From NCBI RefSeq assembly GCF_036894955.1, contig NZ_CP145905.1:1123501-1187500 (forward strand): a stretch of 64,000 nt of DNA, read 5' to 3'. Positions within the stretch are counted from its first letter, which is position 1. Every line of letters begins with the position of its first letter. A model generated the notes under the pieces. It saw only the letters and a list, made by a program, of their open reading frames with translations. It was not told the DNA's origin and did no database searches. Positions 8,814 to 17,527 of this stretch are shown here, one piece after another. Both the position numbers and the translations under genes were made by a program. Origin of the DNA: Paenibacillus sp. KS-LC4. GTDB taxonomy: Bacteria; Bacillota; Bacilli; Paenibacillales; Paenibacillaceae.

Positions 8814-9779
8814 ATGGATGAGACTTTATTGGAGAAGAAAGCCGTCCGGAATGCTAAAAAAGGAATAAAACAACGAATGAACTGGAGCGTCATTAAAGGT
8901 CAGAAGCAGCTCATTTTTATGTCTGTTCCACTTATGCTTTATATCATTTTGTTTTCTTATGTTCCCATATGGGGTTGGACGATGGCTTTTCAAGATTACA
9001 AGCCAGCGCGTGATTTTAGCCAGCAGAAGTGGGTTGGCTTTAAGCATTTCGAATTTTTATTTAACGATGATCGTTTTTGGCGCGTATTGCGCAATACGCT
9101 CGGTATGAGTCTGATTAACCTGGTACTCGGCTTTGCCACTGCGATTATATTGGCATTGCTATTAAACGAAATAAAAAAAGTATTGTGGAAAAGAATGGTT
9201 CAGACGATTTCTTATTTGCCTCACTTTTTGTCCTGGGTTATTGTGACCGGGATTGTGGCTACTTCGCTGGCATCCGACGGAATCATTAATGATGTGCTGA
9301 TGAGGCTGCATTTGATTAATGAGCCGATCCTATGGCTTAGCAAGGGAGAGTATTTCTGGGGAGTCGTTGGTGCATCACATATATGGAAAGAGGTCGGCTG
9401 GAGCACGATTATTTATTTGGCCGCGCTGGCTTCAATTGATCCCGCGTTGTATGAAGCAGCTGAAATTGATGGCGCAAACCGCTATAGAAAGATGCTCAAT
9501 GTGACCTTGCCGGGTATGAAATCGACCATTGTCATTTTGTTGATTATGTCGATCGGACATATTATGGACGCTGGATTTGAAGTGCAGTATTTGCTTGGAA
9601 ACGGCCTAGTTGTCGACTGGTCAGAAACGATAGATATTTTTGTCTTAAAATACGGGATCGCTCAGGGCAATTACTCGCTCGCTACCGCTGGCGGCATTTT
9701 CAAAACAGTTGTTAGCATAACGATGCTGCTGCTCGCGAACTGGACAGCTAAACGACTCGGGGAAGAGAGGCTGTTATAG
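8814..9779 (+). CDS. ABC sugar transporter permease, LplB-like
   Basis: 321 residues with about six hydrophobic segments. The EAA loop that contacts the ATPase is visible as YEAAEIDGANRYRKMLNVTLPGM, shown here only by its parts EAAEIDGA and LPG. The N-terminus is cytoplasmic and basic (KKAVRNAKKGIKQR), typical of LplB/YtcP-type permeases. It is separated from the next permease by 2 bp, so the two are translationally linked and form the heterodimeric channel. Confidence 0.92.
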   Translation: MDETLLEKKAVRNAKKGIKQRMNWSVIKGQKQLIFMSVPLMLYIILFSYVPIWGWTMAFQDYKPARDFSQQKWVGFKHFEFLFNDDRFWRVLRNTLGMSLINLVLGFATAIILALLLNEIKKVLWKRMVQTISYLPHFLSWVIVTGIVATSLASDGIINDVLMRLHLINEPILWLSKGEYFWGVVGASHIWKEVGWSTIIYLAALASIDPALYEAAEIDGANRYRKMLNVTLPGMKSTIVILLIMSIGHIMDAGFEVQYLLGNGLVVDWSETIDIFVLKYGIAQGNYSLATAGGIFKTVVSITMLLLANWTAKRLGEERLL

Positions 9780-9781
9780 AC

Positions 9782-10738
9782 ATGGAAAATCAACCAATCA
9801 GTCCAAAAAAAGCTTCAGGCCGATCACTGAGCAGAGGCGTGGGCACTTCCGGAATAGAACCGATTCTTTTTAACACATTTAACACCATTTTCATGCTGTT
9901 TCTGGTAGTCGTTACGTTATATCCTTTTCTGAATACGATTGCCGTTTCCTTAAATGTAGGGAATGATACGATTCGCGGCGGCATCTATATGTGGCCGAGG
10001 GAATGGACTTTGCAAAACTACAAGGCGGTTTTTGTTTCGGGGACGATATACAACGCCTTTTGGGTTTCGGTGGCAAGAACGGTACTTTCAACCGTGCTGA
10101 ACATTTTTCTAACGACGATGCTCGCTTATACGTTAAGTCGGCGGGAATTTGTTTTCCGCAAACCGATTACCCTTGTCTTTATTTTGACCATGTATTTCAG
10201 CGCTGGCTTGATCCCAGGCTATTTTCTAATCAAGGACTTGAATTTGCTGAATAGCTTCTGGGTTTACATTATTCCTTCGATGCTTAGCGCGTTCAACATG
10301 ATTGTAATAAGAACTTACATTGGAACGCTTCCTGAAAGTCTCGTAGAATCCGCACGAATTGACGGGGCGGGAGATTTCAAAATTTTCATGCAAATTATTT
10401 TCCCGCTGTGTAAGCCAGTGTTGGCTACCATAGCACTGTTTGTAGCTGTAGGGTCATGGAATGCCTGGTTCGATGCATTTCTATACACGTCTTCAAGACA
10501 AGAGCTAAGCACCTTGCAATACGAGCTGATGAAGCTTTTATCCTCGACGATGAATTCCAATAGCAACCCCTCCGTGGCGAATGGAGCCGGGGCGACGAAG
10601 GATTCGATCTCAATGGTAACGCCAATATCAATTCGTGCTGCGGTTACTGTAGTTGCAGCGGTGCCGATTCTCCTTGTATATCCGTTTCTCCAGAAGTACT
10701 TTGTGGTGGGATTGAACGTAGGCAGTGTAAAAGAATAG
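9782..10738 (+). CDS. ABC sugar transporter permease, YtcP/LplC-like
   Basis: 318 residues, six predicted membrane helices, EAA motif seen in ESARIDGAGDFKIF and PLCKP. The second half of the channel with the preceding permease. The C-terminal end (VGLNVGSVKE) is characteristic of the CUT1-type permeases paired with long lipoproteins in Paenibacillus. It is the last gene of the operon; a strong palindromic terminator follows. Confidence 0.92.
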   Translation: MENQPISPKKASGRSLSRGVGTSGIEPILFNTFNTIFMLFLVVVTLYPFLNTIAVSLNVGNDTIRGGIYMWPREWTLQNYKAVFVSGTIYNAFWVSVARTVLSTVLNIFLTTMLAYTLSRREFVFRKPITLVFILTMYFSAGLIPGYFLIKDLNLLNSFWVYIIPSMLSAFNMIVIRTYIGTLPESLVESARIDGAGDFKIFMQIIFPLCKPVLATIALFVAVGSWNAWFDAFLYTSSRQELSTLQYELMKLLSSTMNSNSNPSVANGAGATKDSISMVTPISIRAAVTVVAAVPILLVYPFLQKYFVVGLNVGSVKE

Positions 10739-10772
10739 GTGCCACTCATAACGAAGACGTTTTCTTTATTCA

Positions 10773-10831
10773 TTAATGGCGCTGGCTCGACCTGGATCAT
10801 TTTCTGATGCAGCTCGAGCCGGCGCCATTAA
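10773..10831. terminator. bidirectional terminator between convergent genes
   Basis: TTAATGGCGCTGGCTCGA pairs with TCGAGCCGGCGCCATTAA (one mismatch) around a 23-base loop. It is followed by CTTTTACTT on the plus strand. It lies between the permease gene and the convergent beta-lactamase-like gene and should stop transcription from both sides. Confidence 0.75.
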
Positions 10832-10848
10832 CTTTTACTTCACACGCT

Positions 10849-12915
10849 CTAGTTTTTCTTTAACTCGATCTGAAAGGCATCCCCGGCTTGGCCGCCGAAA
10901 ACGATCAGTCCGTCTGCTGGCAGCGTCACTGATTTTTCAAGGCTGGCAATGGAGAAGTTGACGATCATGCCCGCTGAATCATATACTGCAAAGCCGCCGC
11001 CTGCCGGCACATCAACGGTCATTCGTTTATTTGCCGATTTCTTATCTATTTTATACCATACGGCATGGCCGCTCGGCGGTATCGTGCTAACCGAAGATTT
11101 GCCGCTGAATAGAGGCTCGATTGCATCTTCACGGATAAAGGAGGAGCCGGCGATTTCCAAATACTCTTTCTTTTGCAACGTATAGAAATGGAGGTCAAAG
11201 GCATCTCTTCCGTTCATCACCGGAATTTCAGCAACGTTGACTGCTGTATTTTCATCCACAATTTTTGTGCCTGATGCGTAGCCATTTTCGGTATTCGCGA
11301 CTAGCTTCTTCACGAAATACGGCTGCGATAAATAAAATATAGAAGTGATTTTTTCATTCAAAGGATAGTAGCTTTTGCCGTTTCTAGTTTCCCAAGCCTG
11401 TTTCGTTGCCTGTGTTAGAGGATTAGCGTCCAGCTTCTGATAGCTATAGCCAACCATGAGCGTTTGACCGATACCTGGGAATTCCAAATAGAAGCTAAGC
11501 TTCAAATACGTATGGCCATTGCTTTGCTCATCAAAGCTAACCGTTATTTTGCCTTCCTTGCTTTTAAATTGTCGATTGCCTGTATATACGTAATTTTGTG
11601 CAGGTATTAATCCGCCCATTAAAGCGGGTAAAGCAAGCTCCCCGTCCTTAATCTCAATATCTATCGTTGCTCCTACTGTGCCGTAAAAACCTGAATAAGC
11701 AAGCAGCTCTGCCGGCATATCGGCTTTCACGGAAGGCTCAAAGGTTTTAGGTGGCAGGATGCCCTGAATGATGTTCTCTGCTTTTAAATATTCTAACAAC
11801 ACATTGGTTGCAAAAATGCTATTGTAAATGGAGCGTCCTCCCGATGAAAGCACGGCGATAGAAATATGGTGCTCAGGCAGTGCAATCAGAGAGGCGTGAT
11901 ACATCATCGTATCACCGCCTTTAGAAAGAGCTGTTATGCCATATTCATCAAAAGGGGCCAAGCTAACAGCATCCCAGCCTAGTCCATAATTAATGGTATT
12001 GGACTCTTCTGGTACCCAAACGCCTTGTCTATACTCATGGCTTTGCATGGCTTTGGCCGACTGTACGGATAAAATATCGGGATGATCGCCGATTAATACT
12101 TCAGCAAACTTACTTAACTCTTCCGCCGTTGAGTAAATGCCGCCTGTCCCAATAACATTGGCGTTTTCGGCGGGCATAGCATGCTCCATCGTAGGGAAAT
12201 AGGTTTTTGCCAGCCGTGTGCGATCGAAGGAATCAAGCGGCGTTTTCGTAGCGCTTAAATTCAAAGGCTTGGCTATGCGCTGCTCGATGAATGTGGTATA
12301 GCTTAAGCCACTTACTCGTTCAACCAACAGCTCAAGCAGTTGAAAGCTGTCGTTGCTGTATACCGAAAATTCGCCGGGAGCTGATTTTAATCGCTCGGTT
12401 TGCAACCTGAGCAATAATTTATCATGACTGCTTGTATCATTGTCGTCAAACAGCATGCTGCCTTCATAGTGGGAGCCATATAGGCCTGCTGAATGATTCA
12501 TGAGCATGCGAGGCGTTATTTGCTTATAGCGCTCATCGGCCATTTTAAAATCCTTGATATATGTCGTTAGCGGCTTGTCGATATCAATTTGCTTAGCATC
12601 AGCGAGCATCATCGCTGCCGCCGTGACGTACATTTTGCTTATCGAGCCTATTCCGAACATCGTGTCCTTCGTAATGGGCGCCTTGGTCGCTTTATCATAT
12701 ACCCCCGCGCCGCCCGACAGGGCAACGGCCCCCTCATCCACAATGGCATATTGCAGCCCGCTGACACCGTAATTGGATACGAGACTCGAAGCGAGCTGTT
12801 GCGCCGTTTCCTTAACCGTGTCTGGAGCCGCAACCTTATTGGCCTGAGCAAAGCTCTGAGCTACGGGAATAATGAACAGCGCAGCAGCCATTAATCCAGC
12901 AATCATTTTTTTCAT
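10849..12915 (-). CDS. secreted serine hydrolase of the beta-lactamase/penicillin-binding protein family
   Basis: 688 residues with an N-terminal signal peptide (KKMIAGLMAAALFIIPVAQS, cleavage near FAQA). The catalytic domain (about 35-390) has the SxxK motif S91-I-S-K94, a YSN motif in FSVYSNDSF, and a KGGDTM segment at the place of the third box. The C-terminal 300 residues are beta-rich and may bind a cell-wall or peptide ligand. Proteins of this build include PBP4*/ClbP/esterase-like enzymes; the substrate cannot be told. Ribosome site AGAGGAGGA precedes the ATG. Not a classical resistance beta-lactamase by length. Confidence 0.85.
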   Translation of the reverse strand: MKKMIAGLMAAALFIIPVAQSFAQANKVAAPDTVKETAQQLASSLVSNYGVSGLQYAIVDEGAVALSGGAGVYDKATKAPITKDTMFGIGSISKMYVTAAAMMLADAKQIDIDKPLTTYIKDFKMADERYKQITPRMLMNHSAGLYGSHYEGSMLFDDNDTSSHDKLLLRLQTERLKSAPGEFSVYSNDSFQLLELLVERVSGLSYTTFIEQRIAKPLNLSATKTPLDSFDRTRLAKTYFPTMEHAMPAENANVIGTGGIYSTAEELSKFAEVLIGDHPDILSVQSAKAMQSHEYRQGVWVPEESNTINYGLGWDAVSLAPFDEYGITALSKGGDTMMYHASLIALPEHHISIAVLSSGGRSIYNSIFATNVLLEYLKAENIIQGILPPKTFEPSVKADMPAELLAYSGFYGTVGATIDIEIKDGELALPALMGGLIPAQNYVYTGNRQFKSKEGKITVSFDEQSNGHTYLKLSFYLEFPGIGQTLMVGYSYQKLDANPLTQATKQAWETRNGKSYYPLNEKITSIFYLSQPYFVKKLVANTENGYASGTKIVDENTAVNVAEIPVMNGRDAFDLHFYTLQKKEYLEIAGSSFIREDAIEPLFSGKSSVSTIPPSGHAVWYKIDKKSANKRMTVDVPAGGGFAVYDSAGMIVNFSIASLEKSVTLPADGLIVFGGQAGDAFQIELKKN

Positions 12916-13011
12916 TTAGAACATCCTCCTCTTAAGTGCCTTGCCAAATTTTTCTTCCTGTTTGTATGTTACAAGGAGGGAGGAGCTTATGGAGCGAATG
13001 ACCCTGAAACG

Positions 13012-13046
13012 AAAAAAACAATCCCTCAACAACAAAATTGTTTAAG
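13012..13046 (-). terminator. terminator of the kinase gene (minus strand)
   Basis: On the minus strand ACAGTCC...GGATTGT forms a stem with a GT wobble, followed by a run of seven T. It lies just downstream of the histidine kinase stop codon and so ends the LytTR/kinase operon. Confidence 0.5.
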
Positions 13047-13069
13047 GACTGTTTTTAACAATTGTTCAT

Positions 13070-14359
13070 TCAAAAAGGCAGCATGACCATATTATGAAAT
13101 TGTTTCGGCTTCGTTTCTATCGTCATATGACCGCCATATTTGTCGCATATTCTAGCGATGTTCGTTAAGCCAATGCCATGGTATTCCGGGTTCGGCTTCT
13201 GGCTGCGCAGGGAGGCGGCCTCTGTTTCCATACGATTCACAATGCGGATGAACAGCGCAGAATCATTGGCGTGGATGTGAATGAGTATGGAGCGATCCTC
13301 GGCCATTCGGACCCGTTTAGAAGCTTCGATTGCATTATCCAGCATATTACCAAGGACGACGCAGAGGTCGTATCGGTCAATCGTTATTTCCTGACCATTC
13401 AGATTAAGCTTCGTATCGATTCGGATGCCATTCGCTTGGCCTATCGTCAATGTATTCGTAACAAGCGCATCAATGACGAGGTTCCCGGTATTTATCCGCT
13501 GATAGGCGCCTTCGACTTTGTTTAACGTTGTTTTAATATGCTCCATCGCTGCTGCCAGCTCATTTCGTTTGATACATTCCTCGATGTACAAAAACTGCTG
13601 GTTCGTATCATGAATGATTCTTTTAATCGATTTGAAGCTATGCACGGTTTTCTCGTAATTGGCATCCTGATAGACCATCTGCTGCTGCAATTGAGCATTC
13701 TCATGCATAAATTGAAATTTTTCAATGATGGTATCAAATACGTAAATAATCATCACGTTGATGAAAAGAAATCCGATGACCGATATGAAATAGTGAATAT
13801 TCATCTCGCTATAGACCGTCAGCACATGAAGCTGGTAGAGGCTGATGACAGGGACGCTCATAATGAGTAAATAGTAGCGATAATGCAAGGAGAAGCTTCT
13901 TCGCTTGGCGAATAGTCGGATCATTTGAATGACAGCAAACATGATGATGCAGGTGAGTAGAGTAGCTTTTGTGTAAGCAAGCTGATCCTGATCATTGCTG
14001 CTATTAAAGCTGCCAAATTCGAAGGAACCCAGCGTATAAAAAATGTAAAGCGAGATGGGATTGACGATGGTCATTAACACGCCATAAAGGATTGTAAAAA
14101 TGATTTTGGCTTTTAACTCGACTTTGTAAGCTTGGGCCAAGCTAAAGATGACAAGCAGCGCAAAAGCCGAGGATACAACAGGCGAGATATAAAAAAATAA
14201 ATACAGAGAATCCAGCACGATAAACACAATGAAATAAAGGAGGCGATGAGGCTTCCTGGTAGACTTGCCAAAAACCGAGTCGAAGAAAAAAGAGACTTGG
14301 ACGCACATCACAAAAGCAATAATGAATACGTACAACAGATTGCCCTCAATCATATTCAT
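13070..14359 (-). CDS. sensor histidine kinase, AgrC/GHKL type
   Basis: 429 residues. The first 200 residues contain about six membrane-spanning segments. Next comes a dimerisation helix with a candidate phosphoacceptor His in KRIIHDTNQQF, then a GHKL ATPase with N box GNMLDNAIEASKR and G box GIGLTNIARICDKYGGH. This is the architecture of peptide-sensing AgrC-like kinases. It overlaps the upstream LytTR regulator gene by 14 bp, so they form one operon. No AgrB or AgrD gene is seen in the neighbourhood, so the inducing signal is unknown. Confidence 0.88.
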   Translation of the reverse strand: MNMIEGNLLYVFIIAFVMCVQVSFFFDSVFGKSTRKPHRLLYFIVFIVLDSLYLFFYISPVVSSAFALLVIFSLAQAYKVELKAKIIFTILYGVLMTIVNPISLYIFYTLGSFEFGSFNSSNDQDQLAYTKATLLTCIIMFAVIQMIRLFAKRRSFSLHYRYYLLIMSVPVISLYQLHVLTVYSEMNIHYFISVIGFLFINVMIIYVFDTIIEKFQFMHENAQLQQQMVYQDANYEKTVHSFKSIKRIIHDTNQQFLYIEECIKRNELAAAMEHIKTTLNKVEGAYQRINTGNLVIDALVTNTLTIGQANGIRIDTKLNLNGQEITIDRYDLCVVLGNMLDNAIEASKRVRMAEDRSILIHIHANDSALFIRIVNRMETEAASLRSQKPNPEYHGIGLTNIARICDKYGGHMTIETKPKQFHNMVMLPF

Positions 14360-15095
14360 TGACCCTCAGAATCATAAATTTTGTATAAAAATCCTTCACT
14401 TCCTTGATTTTCGAACGGCCGATCGGCAGCTCTATGCCACTCGACATAAGAACGACTCCACTTGCAAACTTCTTCACATGGAGCAGATTAATAATAATGG
14501 AACGATGGATTTGCAGGAAGTTGCTGTCCTTCAAGGCTGTAGCATAATCGGCTAGGATGCCTTTGCTTTCATAGATGCCATGTGAGGTCATAAAATTAAG
14601 CTTGCTCTTGATGGTTAAGCTTTTGGCCGCCTCGATGCCAATGATGTCATCATATTTTAAAACGACCTCATCATAGGCTGACTTGATGACCAGAAATTTT
14701 TTGTTAAGCGCTTGAAAGTATTGGCATAGCTTTATTATTTTTTCCTCCAGCATCGCAGGGGCTACCGGCTTTAATAAATATTGAAAGGTCATGACATCGA
14801 AGCTTTCGACCATATATTCCGGGTAGCTTGTCAGAAAGACAATTTGCTCATCAAGGCGATGGAGGCCTCTTATTTTTCGCGCGGTTTGAATGCCGTTCAG
14901 TCCATTCATTTCGACATCCAATATTAGAATATGGAAGGGCGTTTCCTCTCGCTCATAATGAGCTAGAAGCTGTTCCCCCGAGCTGAATAATTCAATTTCA
15001 AAATCAATATTGGACTTGATCGACAAAGCAATCAGCATGCTTCTAACGAGCTCTCTTTGCTGCTCCTCGTCCTCACAAATCGCTACTCTATACAT
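14346..15095 (-). CDS. response regulator, LytTR family
   Basis: 249 residues from the ATG at 15095, chosen because AGGGAGGT lies 7 bp upstream and the protein then starts with the typical receiver sequence YRVAICEDEEQQ. The receiver phosphoacceptor is the Asp in ILILDVEMNG. The C-terminal 100 residues form a LytTR DNA-binding domain (KSLTIKSKLNFMTSHGIYES.. and FLQIHRSIIINLLHVKKF). LytTR regulators bind tandem direct repeats upstream of target promoters. It forms an operon with the AgrC-like kinase. A longer in-frame extension upstream has no ribosome site. Confidence 0.88.
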   Translation of the reverse strand: MYRVAICEDEEQQRELVRSMLIALSIKSNIDFEIELFSSGEQLLAHYEREETPFHILILDVEMNGLNGIQTARKIRGLHRLDEQIVFLTSYPEYMVESFDVMTFQYLLKPVAPAMLEEKIIKLCQYFQALNKKFLVIKSAYDEVVLKYDDIIGIEAAKSLTIKSKLNFMTSHGIYESKGILADYATALKDSNFLQIHRSIIINLLHVKKFASGVVLMSSGIELPIGRSKIKEVKDFYTKFMILRVNEYD

Positions 15096-15436
15096 ATAGG
15101 ATACCTCCCTAAGCTTCATTTGCGTCATTGTACAACGATATCTAAATATCATACTATCATACAATTTTTTGGCCTTGGATAAACAAACTATTGGATGAAA
15201 GGCATATTTGAATCCTTCAAATGGCATAGTGGTACATATAAACGGTGACCTGATTGAAGAAGATATCATTAAGTAGTCCCCGCAGCCATGAAGAGCGATC
15301 ATTTCTAGTGGCTAGCTCTGGCAAATCATGCGTTTCATTGTTATACTGAGTCTGCATCTGTCTATTCCGTTGGCTGCACAGCAGGTCTGTCAGCTAATAC
15401 AGGCGTAGGAGATGCTTTTTCATTTTTAAAATATAG

Positions 15437-15452
15437 GAAAGCATATGCTTTC
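15437..15452. promoter_or_regulatory. 16-bp perfect palindrome, possible operator
   Basis: GAAAGCATATGCTTTC is a perfect palindrome in the divergent region between the LytTR regulator and the small gene at 15588. It lies 34 bp before the structured leader described next. A dimeric repressor could bind here; no regulator is assigned. Confidence 0.3.
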
Positions 15453-15470
15453 GCCATTCTTTCTCTATAT

Positions 15471-15534
15471 TTCTCAAAATGAAACGCGCCGCGGCGCCAG
15501 AGGACGGCGAGAGTCGTTTCACCTTGGCTGGTTT
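15471..15534 (+). ncRNA. structured leader A, candidate cis-regulatory RNA
   Basis: This 64-nt stretch shares roughly three quarters of its positions with a second stretch at 15893-15956, with only single-base gaps. Both contain TGAAACGCGC, AGGACGGCGA and CGTTT. The outer stem GAAACG (15481-15486) pairs with CGTTTC (15515-15520), and an inner hairpin GCGCC/GGCGC (15486-15497) is replaced by GCAG/CTGC in the other copy, which is covariation. It lies 54 nt before a small gene with a TTG start. Conserved sequence plus compensating stems suggests a riboswitch-like or thermosensor-like element; its ligand and family are unknown to me. Confidence 0.5.
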
Positions 15535-15587
15535 TAGGCGGCAAGCAATGGTCTCGATTTTGAGCCAACGATAAAGGAGTGATTTTT

Positions 15588-15770
15588 TTGAGCAAGGCGA
15601 AGGGCAAGGGTGGAACAGGCAGGGGAACGGACAAGAAGGGCTGGAATCGGTGGCAGGCTAGTGCCAATAAAGCCAAAAACGCGCCTAAGCCTTATAAAAG
15701 CAAAGGGACTAAAAATCAAGCTGGAGCAGCAGCTTCAGGTACTCAAAAAGGCGAGAAGCCTAGCGTTTAG
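15588..15770 (+). CDS. small basic protein, resembles DUF3934
   Basis: 60 residues from a TTG start at 15588, 8 bp after AAAGGAG; a GTG nine bases earlier overlaps the ribosome site. The sequence is highly basic and Gly-rich, with GGTGRGTDKKGWNRWQ and KPYKSKGTK, which I recall as the pattern of the small DUF3934 family of Bacillales; this is from memory and unchecked. No signal peptide or membrane helix. It follows a structured leader and is adjacent to another small gene with a related leader, so both may respond to the same signal. A nucleic-acid-binding role is plausible from charge only. Confidence 0.6.
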   Translation: MSKAKGKGGTGRGTDKKGWNRWQASANKAKNAPKPYKSKGTKNQAGAAASGTQKGEKPSV

Positions 15771-15892
15771 TCCAAAAGTAAAAAACTTAAACGTTCCATA
15801 TATTAACGCATAGCATGAATAATGATATTATAGAAATAACTGAAATCTTGGGCAGCATGAAGCAGTGCTTTCCAGAAGGTTTTTTTTGAAAA

Positions 15893-15956
15893 TTCTCGGA
15901 CTGAAACGCGCAGAGCTGCCTAAAGGACGGCGACAGCCGTTTTATCTTGAGTGTTT
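15893..15956 (+). ncRNA. structured leader B, candidate cis-regulatory RNA
   Basis: Second copy of the leader at 15471-15534. The outer stem is GAAACG (15903-15908) with CGTTTT (15938-15943), where the last pair becomes G-U. The inner hairpin is GCAG/CTGC (15910-15919). The invariant AGGACGGCGA follows. About 100 nt later comes AAAGGAGTGG and the start of the next small gene. The distance to the start codon is larger than for leader A, and the segment between contains short T-rich and TTTAAAA runs but no clear terminator. Confidence 0.5.
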
Positions 15957-16053
15957 ACTTGAGTGTTTAAAAGGTTTTTAAAAAGATCAGACTTCATGTA
16001 TAAGAAATTTGCATGGGCTTACAGTCGATCGCACAAATTAAAGGAGTGGTAAT

Positions 16054-16362
16054 CTGAGAAAGCAAAAACCAATGTCATTTGACGACCTGTTGAAGGAATT
16101 GCAGGGACAGAAAACAAACCAGGAAGATCCGAATGTGGTTTCCTTACAGGAGCTGTTTAATGATGCATTTATGAGCAAGCATTCCGGCAGCAGCAGCTTT
16201 GCGCAGTTTTTGGAGAAAGGCAATTTTCAAGCAGAGACGCATGAGGAGATCGACAACATTCCTGACGAGCTTTTTGATCGCCATGTTGCACGCGAGACCG
16301 AGTTTGCGGATTGGAAATCCATGCTCGAAGCAGCTACGAAAACCTACAAAGGCAAGGCATAA
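16054..16362 (+). CDS. small acidic protein of unknown function, probable CTG start
   Basis: 102 residues if read from CTG at 16054, which lies 5 bp after AAAGGAGTGG; the first ATG (16072) is 23 bp from that site, too far for good initiation. The protein starts RKQKPMSFDDLLKELQ and is mostly acidic and helical, with a central segment FNDAFMSKHSGSSSFAQFLEKG and an end rich in Glu/Asp. No domain recognised. It follows the small basic protein and has a related RNA leader, suggesting shared control. Opposite charges of the two products hint at a pair, but this is speculation. Confidence 0.6.
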   Translation: MRKQKPMSFDDLLKELQGQKTNQEDPNVVSLQELFNDAFMSKHSGSSSFAQFLEKGNFQAETHEEIDNIPDELFDRHVARETEFADWKSMLEAATKTYKGKA

Positions 16363-16394
16363 GCATCAACATATAATAGGCTGCTAACGGATAG

Positions 16395-16436
16395 ATGAGA
16401 TGAACCCCCACGCCATGCTTGGTGAGTTCGTCTCAT
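16395..16436. terminator. terminator-like hairpin between convergent genes
   Basis: ATGAGATGAAC pairs with GTTCGTCTCAT (one GT pair) around a 20-base loop, followed by TAATTAT. It lies between the small acidic gene and the convergent AraC regulator. Confidence 0.5.
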
Positions 16437-16527
16437 TAATTATAAATCCCTGCACCATCCCCACGTATGGTTAAGCATTTCGTAAAGTCCCCACGTGTTA
16501 GCTTTCTTTCAGTTTTATTTTCATGTC

Positions 16528-17280
16528 TCAAGAAAGGGCACCCCTTCTATAGGCACGAGGCGTACAGCCAATTTCCCGTTTAAACATGCTGCAAAATTGC
16601 GCATCATTGGCAAAGCCGGCATCGGCTGCAATTTCAGAAATGTGCATTTGCGTGTTTTTGAGCAGCGTTTTTGCATATTCCAGACGTTTTAGCAAAATAT
16701 ATTGAAGAGGCGCGATGTTGTAGCGCTCCTTGAAAAGATGGCGGAAACGGTCATAGCTATAACCAGACATGTCAGCCAGCAGTTCAACGGTGAGCTTCTG
16801 TTTATAATGATCATCCATATATTGCAGAACATATTTGACGCGATCCTCTGACGGATGGGGTGTTTTTCGGCTTCCCAAAATGTGCTGAAGCGGCGGAAGC
16901 AGCTCATTGAGAAGCACATTCAGCGGCTCGCTGTCGGTTCTCGGGCGAATAAAAAACACCTCTTTCATACGCCATAAAAGCTTTAAAATGGTGTGGTTCG
17001 CATCGTCATCATATATGCCGCTTAATCCTTTCAGCTCCGCTTCTGGTGCATGAAAACCAATAAACAGCACCTCCCCCTCCAGCTCATGAATTTCGCTATG
17101 TATATGCCGAGGAGCGATGAGGGCAATCGTATGGTCTTTAAAGCGATATTTCCGTCCGGCAATTACGGCGGGGCCTGTACCGCGAATATAATATACAAGC
17201 TCATAGCATTCATGCTGATGAGGAGGGATGTTAGTATTTCTCTCATGTATGTCAGTTGCTAAATACAATAATTGATTCAT
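16528..17280 (-). CDS. AraC-family transcription regulator
   Basis: 250 residues. The N-terminal half (about 1-140) is a cupin-like ligand-binding fold (HQHECYELVYYIRGTG and APRHIHSEIHELEGE). The C-terminal 100 residues carry two helix-turn-helix units (LADMSGYSYDRFRHLFKE and EIAADAGFANDAQFCSMFKREIG). It is divergent from the nucleoside-uptake operon and shares its 247-bp upstream region, so it could control that operon, although AraC/cupin proteins more often sense sugars. The ligand is unknown. Confidence 0.88.
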   Translation of the reverse strand: MNQLLYLATDIHERNTNIPPHQHECYELVYYIRGTGPAVIAGRKYRFKDHTIALIAPRHIHSEIHELEGEVLFIGFHAPEAELKGLSGIYDDDANHTILKLLWRMKEVFFIRPRTDSEPLNVLLNELLPPLQHILGSRKTPHPSEDRVKYVLQYMDDHYKQKLTVELLADMSGYSYDRFRHLFKERYNIAPLQYILLKRLEYAKTLLKNTQMHISEIAADAGFANDAQFCSMFKREIGCTPRAYRRGALS

Positions 17281-17527
17281 AACAGCCCTCCTTCGCGTAT
17301 TTGTAGCCGAATCGTATAAAAAGTTGACCGAATCGAGATAATTATTTGATATCGAATTTGTTATGATCGTATCATCCCGAACAAGCTATTTAGAAAGTGT
17401 ACCTTTATTATAACCTATTTATTTTCTACATTACACTTGGGGTAAGCATTCTTTTCAGGAAAGCAAGTGCGGTGGCTGGTTTCAAAGTGAACACATCTTT
17501 TAATCGACAGAGAGTGGGGTACAGAAA

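Noticed and set aside
15362..15676. Minus-strand frame over leader A and the small basic gene
   Set aside because: No ribosome site and overlaps the conserved leader, whose conservation is explained by RNA pairing.
13070..16362. The small genes at 15588 and 16054 as AgrD-like signal peptides for the nearby kinase
   Set aside because: They lack an amphipathic leader, a central Cys and an acidic tail in AgrD order, and no AgrB is present.
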